A DNA stretch of 64,000 bases from positions 12,065,351 through 12,129,350 of the forward strand of contig NC_065544.1 of NCBI RefSeq assembly GCF_932294415.1, read 5' to 3'. Positions 1 to 10,323 of the stretch are shown here, piece by piece. This DNA is from Quercus robur. Lineage: Eukaryota > Streptophyta > Magnoliopsida > Fagales > Fagaceae. Numbering within the stretch: position 1 is the stretch's first letter; each line of letters begins with the position of its first letter. The notes beneath the pieces are model-generated. The model was given only the letters and a program-made list of their open reading frames with translations, was not told the DNA's origin and searched no databases. A program made the position numbers and the translations under genes.

Positions 1-2249
1 TTCCCCAGATTTTGTTACCCATGCGACCTATAGAATCCCAAAATACAATTTGATTAGCACCCTCTCTCGTCTGATAGAATGAAATCTCTCTCATGAATAG
101 ATAAGCACTTCCAAAAATAAGAGAATAAAAGATTAGCATCAATCAAGAGCCATCCTATTTTAAGATATCACCCTAGTTAAAATCAAAGTATAACTAGATA
201 AACTTTTGTACCAAGGACAAACCCCAGAATAAGACCCAGTTCCACCAAAAAGAATCAAGGTAACGGGTTGTGTTGTACCCTAAAATAATGTCTCCACTAG
301 CAGGAAAAGAACACAGGAAACTTTTACCAGAGCAAATTTCAGTTTCCAATTTACTCTAGCGTCAATACAACAATTCTAGCCCAAAGTATGGAATGATTTT
401 TCTGGAATAACTGAACATTTCATAAAATAAAAAATGAGTCTATCCTATACCAAGGTTGTAAAAATGTATGCTTGACAAAGATTTCTAATTTAACTCACCT
501 CAGGAGCAAAACCCTCAACATGATCCTTCTCCTTCTGTAATACGCCAGGAGAAACAAAAAGTGGGAAGTAGCAGTTCTGGATGTCCATTTTCTTTATTTC
601 AGCATCAAAAAATTTCTGCATAGTGACATTGATGTAAAAGTGTACACATCAAACTGGAAAATCAGTCTAAAACTTTCATTATAGGGGGAAAGAAGTCCAT
701 TGCTTCACAAACCTATAGGAATAACCAGGATGGCTTCAAATTAACATCATTGAAAGTACCACATACAAGAAAGTTTCAATAGAGAACAGCACAAATAAAA
801 AATACATGTTCAACTTAAGGAACAACCAAAATTTTAAAAAAGGAAAGGGTAAAATCATTGTGGATAGATGTTGTATGTGTAAGAATTGTGGTGACACCAT
901 GGACAATCTCATTTTACATTCGCAAGAAGATTGTTGTCTTTATCATTATCTGTTGTGCATTGTTGATGTCTCAGAATATATTAGAAATGTCTGAAAAAAA
1001 AAAAAGAAGGTGAGGAGAACTTGTCCATCTTTGTATTATGTAGCCAATATGATGGTAAAGAAATAATATCACATTCAACACTCAAAAAGCTAAATGTGAC
1101 TCTTAAAACCATTTTCTTATGTTCATTGCGGGACTAGTTGTGTGCTTCAACTTTAGGCAGTGTACATTGTGATTCTTTCTTGTATTTCTTATTCTAAAAT
1201 TTTCCTAGAAGTCATTTTATAATCATCTGTTGAATTAATTCTTTTATCCTTCAATAATGTTCTTATTAGTAATTACTTATGACAAGAAACTTAAGAACAA
1301 CAACCAAGGATTCAAGAAGGGATTCAAACTCACTTGCATTATCTCCCAGATAGCCATTGCCCATGGCCTCAGAATATAACAGCCAGAGATATCATAATAC
1401 TCAATCATTTCTCCATTCACAACTACCTACACAAGCCAAAAACAAAGATTAATTAATAACAAAGGGGTGAGGCTTTTCAAATCAACAAACATCAGACATT
1501 ATACTGATGTCAATTGGAACTATATGATTCCCTAAGATTTTACAGGTCATGAACTACAAAGTAGGAAGAAAATGCAAAACACAGATAAGTATCTTTGCAC
1601 AAGAAAAGGCTAAAAGAGACTCATGCTAATCTAATTGATCTCCTGTGAAAAGCCACTAAATAATTGCAAAATATCTTGTGCAAAGAAGCTAGCTAAATCG
1701 TGATGAGAACTTTCCACACTAAATTCGAGAAATCTGAAGTGTTTGACTACAAAAATCTAGCCCTTGAAGCAAGACCTCTCTTGACACCCCCTAGATAATG
1801 GGGTGGAAATTCAGGTTGACCCAAAGGCCATTGGCATCAGACACACACGCACACGCACGCAAAACAGGATAAAAGCTTATAATTACAGTAGTCTGAGAGA
1901 AACTGTAGAGAGATGATGAAATGGTACACAATCAAACATGTAAAGAACGCTTAATAGAATCCATACTGCACCATTGAAAAAACAAGCAAAACAAACCTCA
2001 GAATACCACTCCCCAAAATTCTCATCCTTGCGATTCGCTAGTCCCAAACCAGTCTCCTTCTTCACCTCCTTCTTTTTCCCCCCTATAATCAATCACACAG
2101 CATAAGAAGCAAACACAATAACATAGAAACCAATACATTCAGAAACAAACACACATAGCATTAGCAAAACTAGCACACCACAATGGGGAATAAAGTCACA
2201 AACACTCACCACCACTTGCATTAGACTTTTTTGCATCACCACCAGCCAT
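1..2249 (-). CDS. ProRS: Prolyl-tRNA synthetase, cytosolic type (5' exons only)
   Basis: Class II aminoacyl-tRNA synthetase that charges tRNA-Pro in the cytosol. Five coding exons can be joined on the minus strand: 2210-2249, 1997-2082, 1334-1426, 499-615 and 1-27; the last runs off the window. Every junction has GT/AG borders and keeps frame. The product starts [14 protein letters not shown], then a Lys-rich stretch, [18 protein letters not shown], then [40 protein letters not shown] and VAWVTKSGE, which are signature stretches of eukaryotic/archaeal-type ProRS around class II motif 1. There is no transit peptide, so it is the cytosolic form and not the organellar one. About 124 residues are visible, with the catalytic core and anticodon domain lying to the left of the window. 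Family assignment is very secure. Confidence 0.93.
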
Positions 2250-3075
2250 TTCCTCAGCTTACTCCTGCAGACGATACCCATTAAAACAATTAAACTAAAA
2301 CATCCAATATAAAAAGTCTCTGAAACCAAATCCGAACAAGGTGCACATACTAATTAAGAACTAAAAGTAGCATAATCAGTCAAATGAGACAGACTTGTAA
2401 AAAAGACACGGACACATATCCAAAACTCTCAATTCAAACAATACCCAGTAAACAAATCTGACCAACACACTTCCAGACTCATAAAAGACATTGTTTTGGT
2501 CCCACAAAAACAGATTTCTCAAAATCCTTAACTAAAGACTAGAAATAGAATGCAGTAATCTCAAATCTCACATATAGTTCCAACAACAAAAAAGTAACAA
2601 CTTTGTCTTTGACTTTTGTTTTTAGTGGCCTTGTTACTTAACAAAAAAAGAATTACAGACCAGATCTAGAAACAAAATAAAAAACCCAGAACCAGACATG
2701 AACAAGAATCAAAACAAATTATAAATGCCCAGTAAAAATTTCAATGATTTAAAGAAGAAAAAAAAAAACCCAGATTAAGTATTCTTTCAAGGAAAATCAA
2801 GGATAGCTAAAAATCCAAACTTGGCTATGCCTCAAAAATTCATGTAAGGTGTAAAGAAAGTAGAGAATATAAAAGATTCAATTCGGTAATTAAGCTAAGC
2901 AAAGCAAAGCTAAGCTAAGCCAAATAGTTGGTAACTGAACAAACAGGAAGAGGGAGATCCAAAATCCAATATGCAAATAGAGAGAAGTCATACCCGCTGT
3001 CGGAGAGAGAGAGAGAGAGAGAGTGAGCAGTGTGAATTTTTGGGTTGGGGGCGGGAGAAAGAAAACTTTACTATA
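2250..3075 (-). promoter_or_regulatory. ProRS leader, probable 5'UTR intron and promoter-proximal DNA
   Basis: Directly upstream of the ProRS start codon, a CTGCAG acceptor (2265-2270) precedes a short leader. A matching GTATGA donor sits at about 2993, giving an inferred 5'UTR intron of roughly 730 bp (2265-2993). The presumed first non-coding exon contains a GA/CT microsatellite at about 3003-3024. Transcription start is inferred to lie near 3000-3100; no clear TATA box was seen. No protein-coding exon is visible in the intron. Confidence 0.45.
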
Positions 3076-3104
3076 GGTCTGCGAACGAAAGAAACGGAGG
3101 GCTG

Positions 3105-3107
<3 letters not shown>

Positions 3108-3149
<42 letters not shown>
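3108..3149. repeat. Homopolymer T tract
   Basis: A run of 42 consecutive T (A on the other strand) just upstream of the ProRS leader. It may be the poly(A) end of a decayed retroposon on the minus strand or a simple slippage repeat. The exact length is likely to be unreliable. Confidence 0.9.
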
Positions 3150-3153
<4 letters not shown>

Positions 3154-3837
3154 CGAGAACGTGTGACATATGTGTGACAAAACTTTCTGTAACTTATGTT
3201 CCCTTCTTAATTGAAAAATATATTTATATCCCATGAGAACAAAAGTTATATGAAAGAATCTTAAATGATGAAAATAAAAAATACTGTAGCACTTAAAGAG
3301 TTAAATTACTGTATTTAATTTTTACTCTTTTAAAATAGTAGTCATTCACTATTCCTAAATAGTTTAAATAGTAGACCAAGTCACCAAACAAATAGCTCAC
3401 TTTTAAAAAAAATCTTTAATAATTGAATAGAAGCTCACTCAAAAGTACAATAATCAAAATAAGACTTTATAAATTGGAACTCTATAAAAATAAAAAATAA
3501 AAACAAACAAGTATAACATTATACATATTTGCATACATTTATATAAAATGTATATTGTGTAAGCTTTACTTTACAAGATTAATGAAAGATAAATATATCA
3601 TTGTCTTTTTTTGTTTTTGGATTTCAATGTGTGCTATACAACTAATATAAGGATAATAATGCAGTACAACTTAGAACAATTAGGGTTTGGTAAAGCCTGT
3701 TTGGGCTTTACTAACATATACTATAAAAATATCCACGATTTATAGCATATTTGAAATTAAGTATTAGTTTTTAATTTTATCAATTAAAGTCTTCAATTTA
3801 AGGAATTCTATTAATTTTAGGCTTAGATGCAAGAATG
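3150..3837. other. AT-rich spacer, nothing recognised
   Basis: No coding potential, RNA gene or convincing repeat boundary was seen. The phrase around 3218-3265 (CCCATGAGAAC followed by AAGAATCTTAAA) weakly resembles the inner part of the MITE at 39261-39398 and may be an old relic. Confidence 0.5.
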
Positions 3838-4149
3838 CCCCCTAGGGTTTGGGCTAGTTGCCAAAATACTACATGAGATTTCAATTCTTCCTTATAACTC
3901 CTTAAGGGTTCGTTTGGTTGAGGAGATGGAAAAATGAGAGAATGAAAAAAATTTAGTTTTCTCTCATGTGTATTTGGTTGAGGGATGAAAAAATAGATGG
4001 ATGAAAAACTATTTTGTTTGGTTGAAGAGAAAATAATGAGGGTAGAAAATAGTATTTGTATAAATTTATTCTCATGCCCTATTAGATAAAAAATATTACA
4101 CATTATATTTTTATTAAAAAAATTGTACATAGATGGACACTTCATTAAA

Positions 4150-4180
<31 letters not shown>

Positions 4181-4665
4181 CACAAAATACAAGCATTTAC
4201 ACCCAAGTAGCTAAAAAAGAAAAGAGAAACAACCAACCAACCAACCAAAACAACAAAAACAAAGGCAAGCAACACGTACAGTGTTTTGGTGGGCTTAGAG
4301 AGAACTTCTAAGCCCCACCAAAATCTCTCCACTTTTCCACCCTTAACCAAACAACCACAAACATAATTTTCTTCCCACTTTTCTCTTTAGTATTTTCTAT
4401 CCTCATTATAATCACTCCAACCAAACAAGGCCCAAGGTTTCTATATTTGTCATATTTACCACTAGGACTAACTTTTCTTAGCTTTTATAAACAAGAAAAT
4501 CACATGACCATCACGTGATGAATAACGTGAATCAATTGGTAAGTCTTTTTAACAAAAGTTAGTCCCAATGGTCAATTTCTAGAATATAAAAAATTCAGGG
4601 AATTATAAGGAAAAATTGAAACCCCAAGAAATGTTTTTACATTGTGGCCTTAATTTAAGCATTTG
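3838..4665. mobile_element. Foldback/long-TIR non-autonomous DNA transposon
   Basis: The two halves are imperfect inverted copies of each other. The left arm (TTTCAATTCTTCCTTATAAC near 3881, CACTAGGACTAACTTTT near 4460) is matched by the right arm read backwards (GTTTCAATTTTTCCTTATAA, TGGGACTAACTTTTG). The centre is the palindrome CATCACGTGATG at 4509-4520. The left arm is split by a second element at 3906-4433. Without that insert the element is about 300 bp. No ORF is present. The outer ends are approximate because the outermost bases are diverged. Confidence 0.7.
3906..4433. mobile_element. MITE nested inside the foldback element
   Basis: A 528-bp insert with terminal inverted repeats ending GTTTGGTTG (GGGTTCGTTTGGTTG at left, CAACCAAACAAGGCCC at right). 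It interrupts the left arm of the surrounding foldback element, whose sequence resumes directly at 4434. It contains an A-rich run followed by a (CA)n microsatellite at about 4147-4183. No clean target-site duplication could be set. Superfamily unresolved, possibly hAT. Confidence 0.65.
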
Positions 4666-5339
4666 TTCATCTCCAGTATACATTTTCATTGGTAACTCAT
4701 AGAATGCACGAGAATGTTTAACATAATATACTTTTTTTCTCAAATTTTTTTTCCTAAATATGAAATCCAATAATTATGATAGTTATTAATAAACATTTAA
4801 TATGATTGTGTTTTATATGGAATTATATATTTTACCATATAAAACAAAAACAAAAACAAAAACTAATTTGATTCTAATGGGGGATTCAATAATAGAATGA
4901 AATTTAATTATAATTAAAATATAGGGCTAAATTCAGGTTACACATAGTGTACAATACACCAACCAAGGCATAGGAGAGTGCTGACATGGCTGGATCTGGG
5001 CTTTACACGTGAAACGGTTGTGAGCAAAGGAGAGGAAACATTGGTTAAGGTAAAGTATCATTGCTCCGTGTGAACGACATGATCATCTTGGAGAAGAGTG
5101 AGATCTGCAACTGACATGGACACCCAACACTTACAAAAGGGAGATAGTGACTCCTTGTGGTCAGAGGTTATAAAATCCCCCTTTTTATTGGCTGTACTTG
5201 TGCTGGACCACTGTTAAGGACACGTGCATCACTCTTAATGCCCCTGATGTCCCTTTCCTTGTCCAAGAATTGCTCCCCACGTGGTGGTAGGGTCGCCCTC
5301 CAAGTTGCTATTCTGTGCTCATTCTCTCTCCTCTAGCCA
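4666..5339. other. Spacer without recognised gene
   Basis: AT-rich up to about 4960, then a more GC-balanced stretch (4975-5330) with ACGTG-type motifs. No exon or ORF of substance. It may be the upstream part of the LTR relic that follows. Confidence 0.4.
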
Positions 5340-5870
5340 CTACATAGTACATTAGCTATATTATGAGTTAAATGGAGGAATCATAATTTGACACTTGTCT
5401 TTTGTACTTGGCAACATTTCTCGGACTATAAAAGGAACATGTTGCTAGACCATTAAAAAAAAAAAAAAAAAGGGCAAGGAGAACAACAACAAGAACCAGG
5501 AGAGAACATTAGAGAAAAAAGTAGAAAATTTGTAGGGAAGTGAGGTAGAGAAAAAGGCCTCTCTTCTAGGAAGAAAACCATCATTGTACGAGGAAAACTT
5601 CCAATTTTTTTACATAATAGAGAGCTGAAAAGAATAAGGGACATTCCCCCCTTACTCACCCGTGGTTTTTTATCCCTTCTCAAGGGTTTTCCACATACAT
5701 CCTTTGCTTTCTTTACTTTTCTTGCAATGCTTTCTTTTTCTCTTGACATTATAATGTTAAAGCTTTCATTTTTAATCACGTACCTTTGAGCTTTTTCACT
5801 AAAATGTACTGTTAGATAGCTTATCCACTTTTCACACAAGTTCACAAATCTAACTTGCATGTAAACATAG
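5340..5870 (+). mobile_element. Probable solo/relic copia-type LTR
   Basis: A TATA-like CTATAAAAGG at about 5427 is followed by an A-run, a purine-rich leader and then CCCGTGGTTTTTTATCCC...AAGGGTTTTCCACATA (about 5659-5698). I recognise that hairpin-like phrase from the R region near the end of many plant Copia LTRs. No internal coding region, primer binding site or second LTR lies alongside, so it would be a solo LTR or fragment. Ends not determined; moderate to low confidence. Confidence 0.4.
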
Positions 5871-6725
5871 TGTAACCATAATTTAACTTGTGTGTTTCTA
5901 TTTAAAAATAATCAAATACAATTTACAAGACATGCATAACAATTATTGATGGGTATTACCTTTAAGCTTACTTCCCAGACAAAGCCGACAAACTGAGTAA
6001 GACTAACTTTTTTTTTTTTGGGATCGTTGGGGGAGTGGGAATTCAACCCTATAATATGTCTTCGATTAAGACACCAGGAGTAAGACTTACTTTTCAAATG
6101 ATTTTTAAAGCTTTACTTCTAATAGCTACATTTGACTATTTGAGTTCTTAGTTGAAAATTACTAATAGTCGACCTTGCCAAGCCCATGGTCAAGCATCGC
6201 TTTGAAAATGGTATGATATAGAGTCAGTGTAATTTTTAACTAAAAAAGGTCGAGTCTCATATGATATTTCCTTCCAATGTTTTCTTATTATAGGATTAGG
6301 CACAACCCATAAATTATAGTTTGCTACATTAATAGCTTTTACAAATGTATACAAAAACGTGTCTATATCTCAGAAAATGTAGAATTCTATGAAACCAACA
6401 CTACATTTTAGTCACATAAAAAAAAGTACATTTTAGAGCACGATACATACGTTTAACATTCCTTACGAAATTATATTGATCTTCCTAACTTTCAACTGAC
6501 ATTCATTCAAGTTGAATAAACACATTTAATTAGTTTACTTTAAATATTATAATTATGTAGGAGAGAGTCAGAGAGAATTACTGTGGACATGCAACTGATG
6601 ATTATAGTAAATTTCTAGTATGCTACTAAATGTCCGTTTTGATTTTGATTATAAGTCAATTTATTATTTATTATTTTTTCTTACTATTTGTGGGTCTCAT
6701 TTGAGCCCCATACTTATTCTACTTA
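5871..6725. other. AT-rich spacer with a SINE fragment
   Basis: No coding exons seen. Apart from the short SINE-like piece at 6002-6090 this interval holds only simple AT-rich DNA. Confidence 0.5.
6002..6090 (-). mobile_element. tRNA-derived SINE fragment (family C)
   Basis: Read on the minus strand, GGTGTCTTAATCGAAGAC leads into GGGTTGAATTCCCAC (box-B-like) and a run of A at the end (T-run at 6008-6020 on plus). A more complete relative with a tRNA-like box A lies at 51615-51705. Truncated; no target-site duplication identified. Confidence 0.45.
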
Positions 6726-7127
6726 GAGCACTAGCATCGGGGGATGAAATTTTTTTTTTTTTTTGTATTCTCAAATACTACTTTATCTATTTTACCAACT
6801 CATTTTACAACTTATCTTACATCCTAGATTTTATTTTTACATACAACCCAGTAAAATAATATAAACTATCTAATAAAATAATAAAAATTATTCTTATCTC
6901 TCTCTTTCCTCCCACTATCTTTTTCTCTTTACACACAACCACAAAATTAAATATTAGTATTTTTTTTCTTTACAACCTATGAATAGTAAGGTTGCATATA
7001 TGCAACCTTACTATTCATAGGTTGCAAATTTTTTTAGATATACAAACCCAGATGAAGTGGATATTTGCTGTTTTAGGTTTGAAAAATTGCAACTGGGGGG
7101 TGTTTACACTGTCCAATACTAGTGCTC
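6726..7127. mobile_element. Tourist-like (PIF/Harbinger) MITE
   Basis: A 402-bp element with terminal inverted repeats GAGCACTAGCAT.. and ..ATACTAGTGCTC, flanked on both sides by TTA (6723-6725 and 7128-7130), the target duplication typical of PIF/Harbinger elements. The GAGCA start is also typical of Tourist MITEs. Its core is a perfect 52-bp palindrome at 6973-7024 centred on GCATATATGC. No coding capacity; a transposase in trans would be needed. Confidence 0.8.
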
Positions 7128-7271
7128 TTAGGTTTTAGTTTTACTTTTAATGTATGGAACTTTTAGTAAAAAATTAGATAAGTTGTTTCCAAACAAATAC
7201 TAAGACACTCGTATAAATGATGAATAAACAATGAGTTTCCGGTTTCCCTTTGGATGGGATAACTATATATC

Positions 7272-7440
7272 TTTTTTTTTTTTTTTTTTTATATACAAAA
7301 TAAAAATTTTACTCTAATCTAATCTAAGTGTATATGTGTGTGAAACTCTTTCCTAGAGACTTGAATCCTGATCCTTACCCCCTACACCCTACAAACACTT
7401 ATACTTGTGAAGTGACCATCGCATTAAGAGTATGTGGTGG
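7272..7440 (-). mobile_element. tRNA-derived SINE, family A copy 1
   Basis: Minus-strand retroposon with the poly(A) tail represented by the T-run at 7271-7290. It shares the phrase AATCTAAGTGTATATGTGTG and the box region TATACTTGTGAAGTGACCAT with copies at 19437-19602 and 26850-27013. The box-B-like GATTCAAGTCTC is seen on the minus strand. This copy has more point changes than copy 2. Confidence 0.7.
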
Positions 7441-7447
7441 TGAGATA

Positions 7448-7588
7448 CCCGTTTGGTAACCCTATTCAACACACATTTTTCACATTTTAAACACACTTAC
7501 ACACATTTTAATACATTTTTTCACCCACATGTACGTATATCAAAAACACCCAAAATACCTTACTCAAACTTAGTTACCAAATGGGCCC
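7448..7588. mobile_element. Short MITE with GTTTGGTAAC termini
   Basis: A 141-bp interval bounded by CCCGTTTGGTAAC and its inverted partner GTTACCAAATGGGCCC. The interior is A/C-rich with repeated ACACATTTT-like words. No ORF and no certain target-site duplication. It directly abuts the SINE on its left. Confidence 0.6.
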
Positions 7589-8869
7589 TTATGGAAACAT
7601 CCAAGTTCAAATCTCCTAATTGTAACTATTAATTAAAAAAAAAATCTATTATAATCTAACTCAGACGAAATTAATGAAGCTGTGCTAGTTCAACGGTGTC
7701 ATTAATTATTTATATCTTTCTATAAGAAACAATATAAGTTAAGTACTATTGGATCATACTTGAATAGGTTTGACACTTGATGTAAAGGGCTACTCTCCCC
7801 TGGCGCAAAAGAAAGAAATAAGAAAGAACAAAGAAGGTTAAAGGTGAGTCTAGAATCTAGAATCGTGAATCCTGATAGTGTTTATCGATTACACATCACA
7901 CATGGATCTATTAAATAATACACAAATAGTCCCTGCAGGAGTAACTTGGATTTTATATTAAGGCAGTTTGCTTATTGGCTTAATCCTTGACAAAGTAACA
8001 GAGCTGTTGGCGCATTAGCAAGAAATATTGGTCATTCCTGTCAAATATATGGTTTTGAGTTCTTAATTCCTTACATAGGAGAGCATAATACACTATATAA
8101 ATAGTGCAGTTGCGGTTGAGTGATCTGTTGATTCTGTTTAATGATAAACTCTTTTTTACTTATTTTTAAATAATTTGATAATTACTTCTAATAAAAAAAA
8201 AACAAGCTATATATGGCACTAATTAAACTACAAGGCTAGCTCTTGATAAATGTTCAACTCTAAATGAGATAATAGTAGTGAAAATGAATAATTGTTAACT
8301 TTGAAAAGTCTAATATTCATGCATGTGAGCTTTACTCTTAAGTCTTATGTCCTAACCGTAATAAAGATAAATAAATAAATAAGAGATATTGACATCTTGA
8401 TATATTGATCTTCATTTGAAGGCTGCATATCTAGATTTTTTTTTTATTGTTATATATAAAAAAATGTTGTAATTCAAAGGTATTACATGCTAGCTGTTAT
8501 TTATGAGAAGAATTAGGCTTCCAATTCTTTTTTTTTTTTTTTTGTAACTAAAAAGAAAACAAAAAAATTAAAGGAGAAAATAGAAATGATAGTGTATATC
8601 AACTGTTTTCCTTTTTGTTTTATAATGTTTTATTCTATTTAAAATTTCTAGCTATAATGTCCCGGCCGGGGAGTAGGGAGCAAATTAACCTTCAATAAGT
8701 GTAATCTTTTGAAAGTTGAAAATTCTTGTGCGGCTCTCTGACTGGGAAAAAATATATAAATAATAATAATAAACAAAAAAAAAAAAAAACAAAAACAAAA
8801 CAAAACAAAAAAAACAAACAAAAATGACCTAATAATAAGATACATATTAGAAAAGGAGGAGAGGGAAAG
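7589..8869. other. Spacer, nothing recognised
   Basis: AT-rich DNA with several homopolymer runs (T-run near 8530, A-rich run near 8778-8820). No exon, RNA gene or bounded repeat could be supported. Confidence 0.5.
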
Positions 8870-9010
8870 AAAGCTTACAATCCCATGCAAATTAATTGAT
8901 CCACGGGGGTCACATTATAATACATACCATACTCACAAGAAATTAATTAGTACTGTAGAGTCTAGAGTCTAGACACAACAAAATCAAAATCAAAGTTAGA
9001 TGAGCTCCAT
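8870..9010 (-). repeat. Degenerate second copy of the MYB gene 3' end
   Basis: This stretch repeats, with many changes, the last coding part and stop region of the MYB gene at about 9028-9130. Both contain (plus strand) ACAATCCCATGCAAATT, ATTGATCCA, a variant of ACATACC, and AAAATCAAAATCAAAGTT in the same order. The copy has lost the reading frame. It indicates a tandem duplication of the gene's tail followed by decay in the 3' flank. Confidence 0.7.
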
Positions 9011-9035
9011 ATATAGTGATGAAGAGGGAGCTAAG

Positions 9036-10253
9036 CTAACAATCCCATGCAAATTGATCCATTGGACTAGCATTGTAAAACATACCGCATGGCATTAGTG
9101 TGGACTCCATAAAATCAAAATCAAAGTTTGAGTTCACAAATGAAGCATCCATATTGTTCTGCTCATCACTCAATTTATCAGCCTTCTTAATTTCCACTTC
9201 ACTGTCCTTCATCTCTAGCTGTGGCTTCAGTAGTTGTTGCTCTGGCTGCAACATTTCATCTTGTTTTGTGATCTCCATTGGTTGAAAGCTACCACTCCAC
9301 ATGCAGTTCTCTTGTACACTATCAAAACCAGATGGGTTTAAGAGAGAAGAAGATGCTGATGAAGCACTTCCCATTAAAGAACTTGGATTTTGCTCTTGGT
9401 TTGTCCATACAGCATTAGGGTTTAGGAGTTCATAGATTGGTATGGTTGGGCTGGAAAAGTTATTATCGGTAGGAGGAAAAGAAAGTAATGTGGAAAATGG
9501 TGTGTTCATGTCCACAGAAGCATCTGTCATTAGTGAATTTACAGAGAAAAGTGAAGTGGGTTTGGGATTAGTATGAGAGAAATTGCAGCCATTGTTGTGA
9601 ATATCATTAGTTTTGTGAGAAGGAAGGAGATTGTGAGTGTTGGGATCTAAACCTTGTGCAAGGAGCTTCTTCTTAATGCAAGAATTCCAAAAGTTCTTGA
9701 CCTCATTGTCTGTTCTGCCAGGCAAATGCTTGGCTATCTGAGCCCATCTGTTGCCAAGAATCCTATGAACATCAATGATGATTCTCTCTTCTTGTGAGGA
9801 AAACGAACCCCTTTTGAGATCTGGTCTCAAATAGTTTATCCATCTTAATCTGCAACTCTTTCCACACCTCTGCAAGCCTACATAGACCATAGTTCAAGAT
9901 TGAGAAGTTAAACCCATTTGAAAAATATTGAGAAGAACAAGAATCATGAGTTTGATAAACTAGAAAGAACATTTGTACCACCAAGAGTTTTGTAACTCAA
10001 GTGGCATTATCTTCTCTCCTTCCTAAGGAAAACCAAGATTTAAATCTCCTCTCCCCTTTTTCGTTGTAATTACTAAGTAAAAAAGAAAAGAAAAGAAAAG
10101 AAAGATGGAAAGAACATTGGTACCTGCAAGTTTTGGAACAGAACTCCATGAACCATGGCCATGGGTGGTTATGTAATTGACGAGCTTTTCATCTTCTTCA
10201 GGAGACCATAACCCTCTCTTGACTTTCTGTTTGCTGCAGCAGTGATGGCCCAT
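9036..10253 (-). CDS. R2R3-MYB transcription factor
   Basis: Two exons on the minus strand, 10124-10253 and 9036-9877, joined by a GT-AG intron at the standard first MYB intron position (..KLAG/LQRCG..), giving 323 aa. Start chosen at [14 protein letters not shown], the conserved family N-terminus; an in-frame ATG 24 bases upstream (10277) is less likely. R2 spans about residues 13-63 ([22 protein letters not shown]) and R3 about 66-114 ([24 protein letters not shown]). The second intron common in this family, inside R3, is absent. The C-terminus is Ser/Asn-rich then acidic, ending MDQFAWDC, consistent with an activation domain. The MGHHCC start and the [20 protein letters not shown] linker place it near the MYB26/MYB67/MYB103 group, whose known members act in secondary wall thickening. 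That role is inference. Confidence 0.92.
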
Positions 10254-10313
10254 CCTACCGTTCCTTGACCTTCTCAATAGCAGACCTCACCATTGAATTT
10301 GTGTGCTATAGCT

Positions 10314-10323
10314 TCCTTATATT
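10314..10323 (-). promoter_or_regulatory. Candidate TATA box of the MYB gene
   Basis: AATATAAGG on the minus strand lies about 60 bases upstream of the MYB start codon, a spacing that leaves a roughly 30-base leader. Sequence and spacing only. Confidence 0.35.

Noticed and set aside
806-994. Small plus-strand ORF near the ProRS exons
   Set aside because: Lies in a ProRS intron on the opposite strand; no domain and ordinary composition.
5453-5860. 135-codon minus-strand ORF
   Set aside because: Begins in LTR-like sequence and ends in a homopolymer; no recognisable motif.
8648-8890. Minus-strand ORF rich in Phe/Ile
   Set aside because: Composition is explained by A/T runs; no family resemblance.
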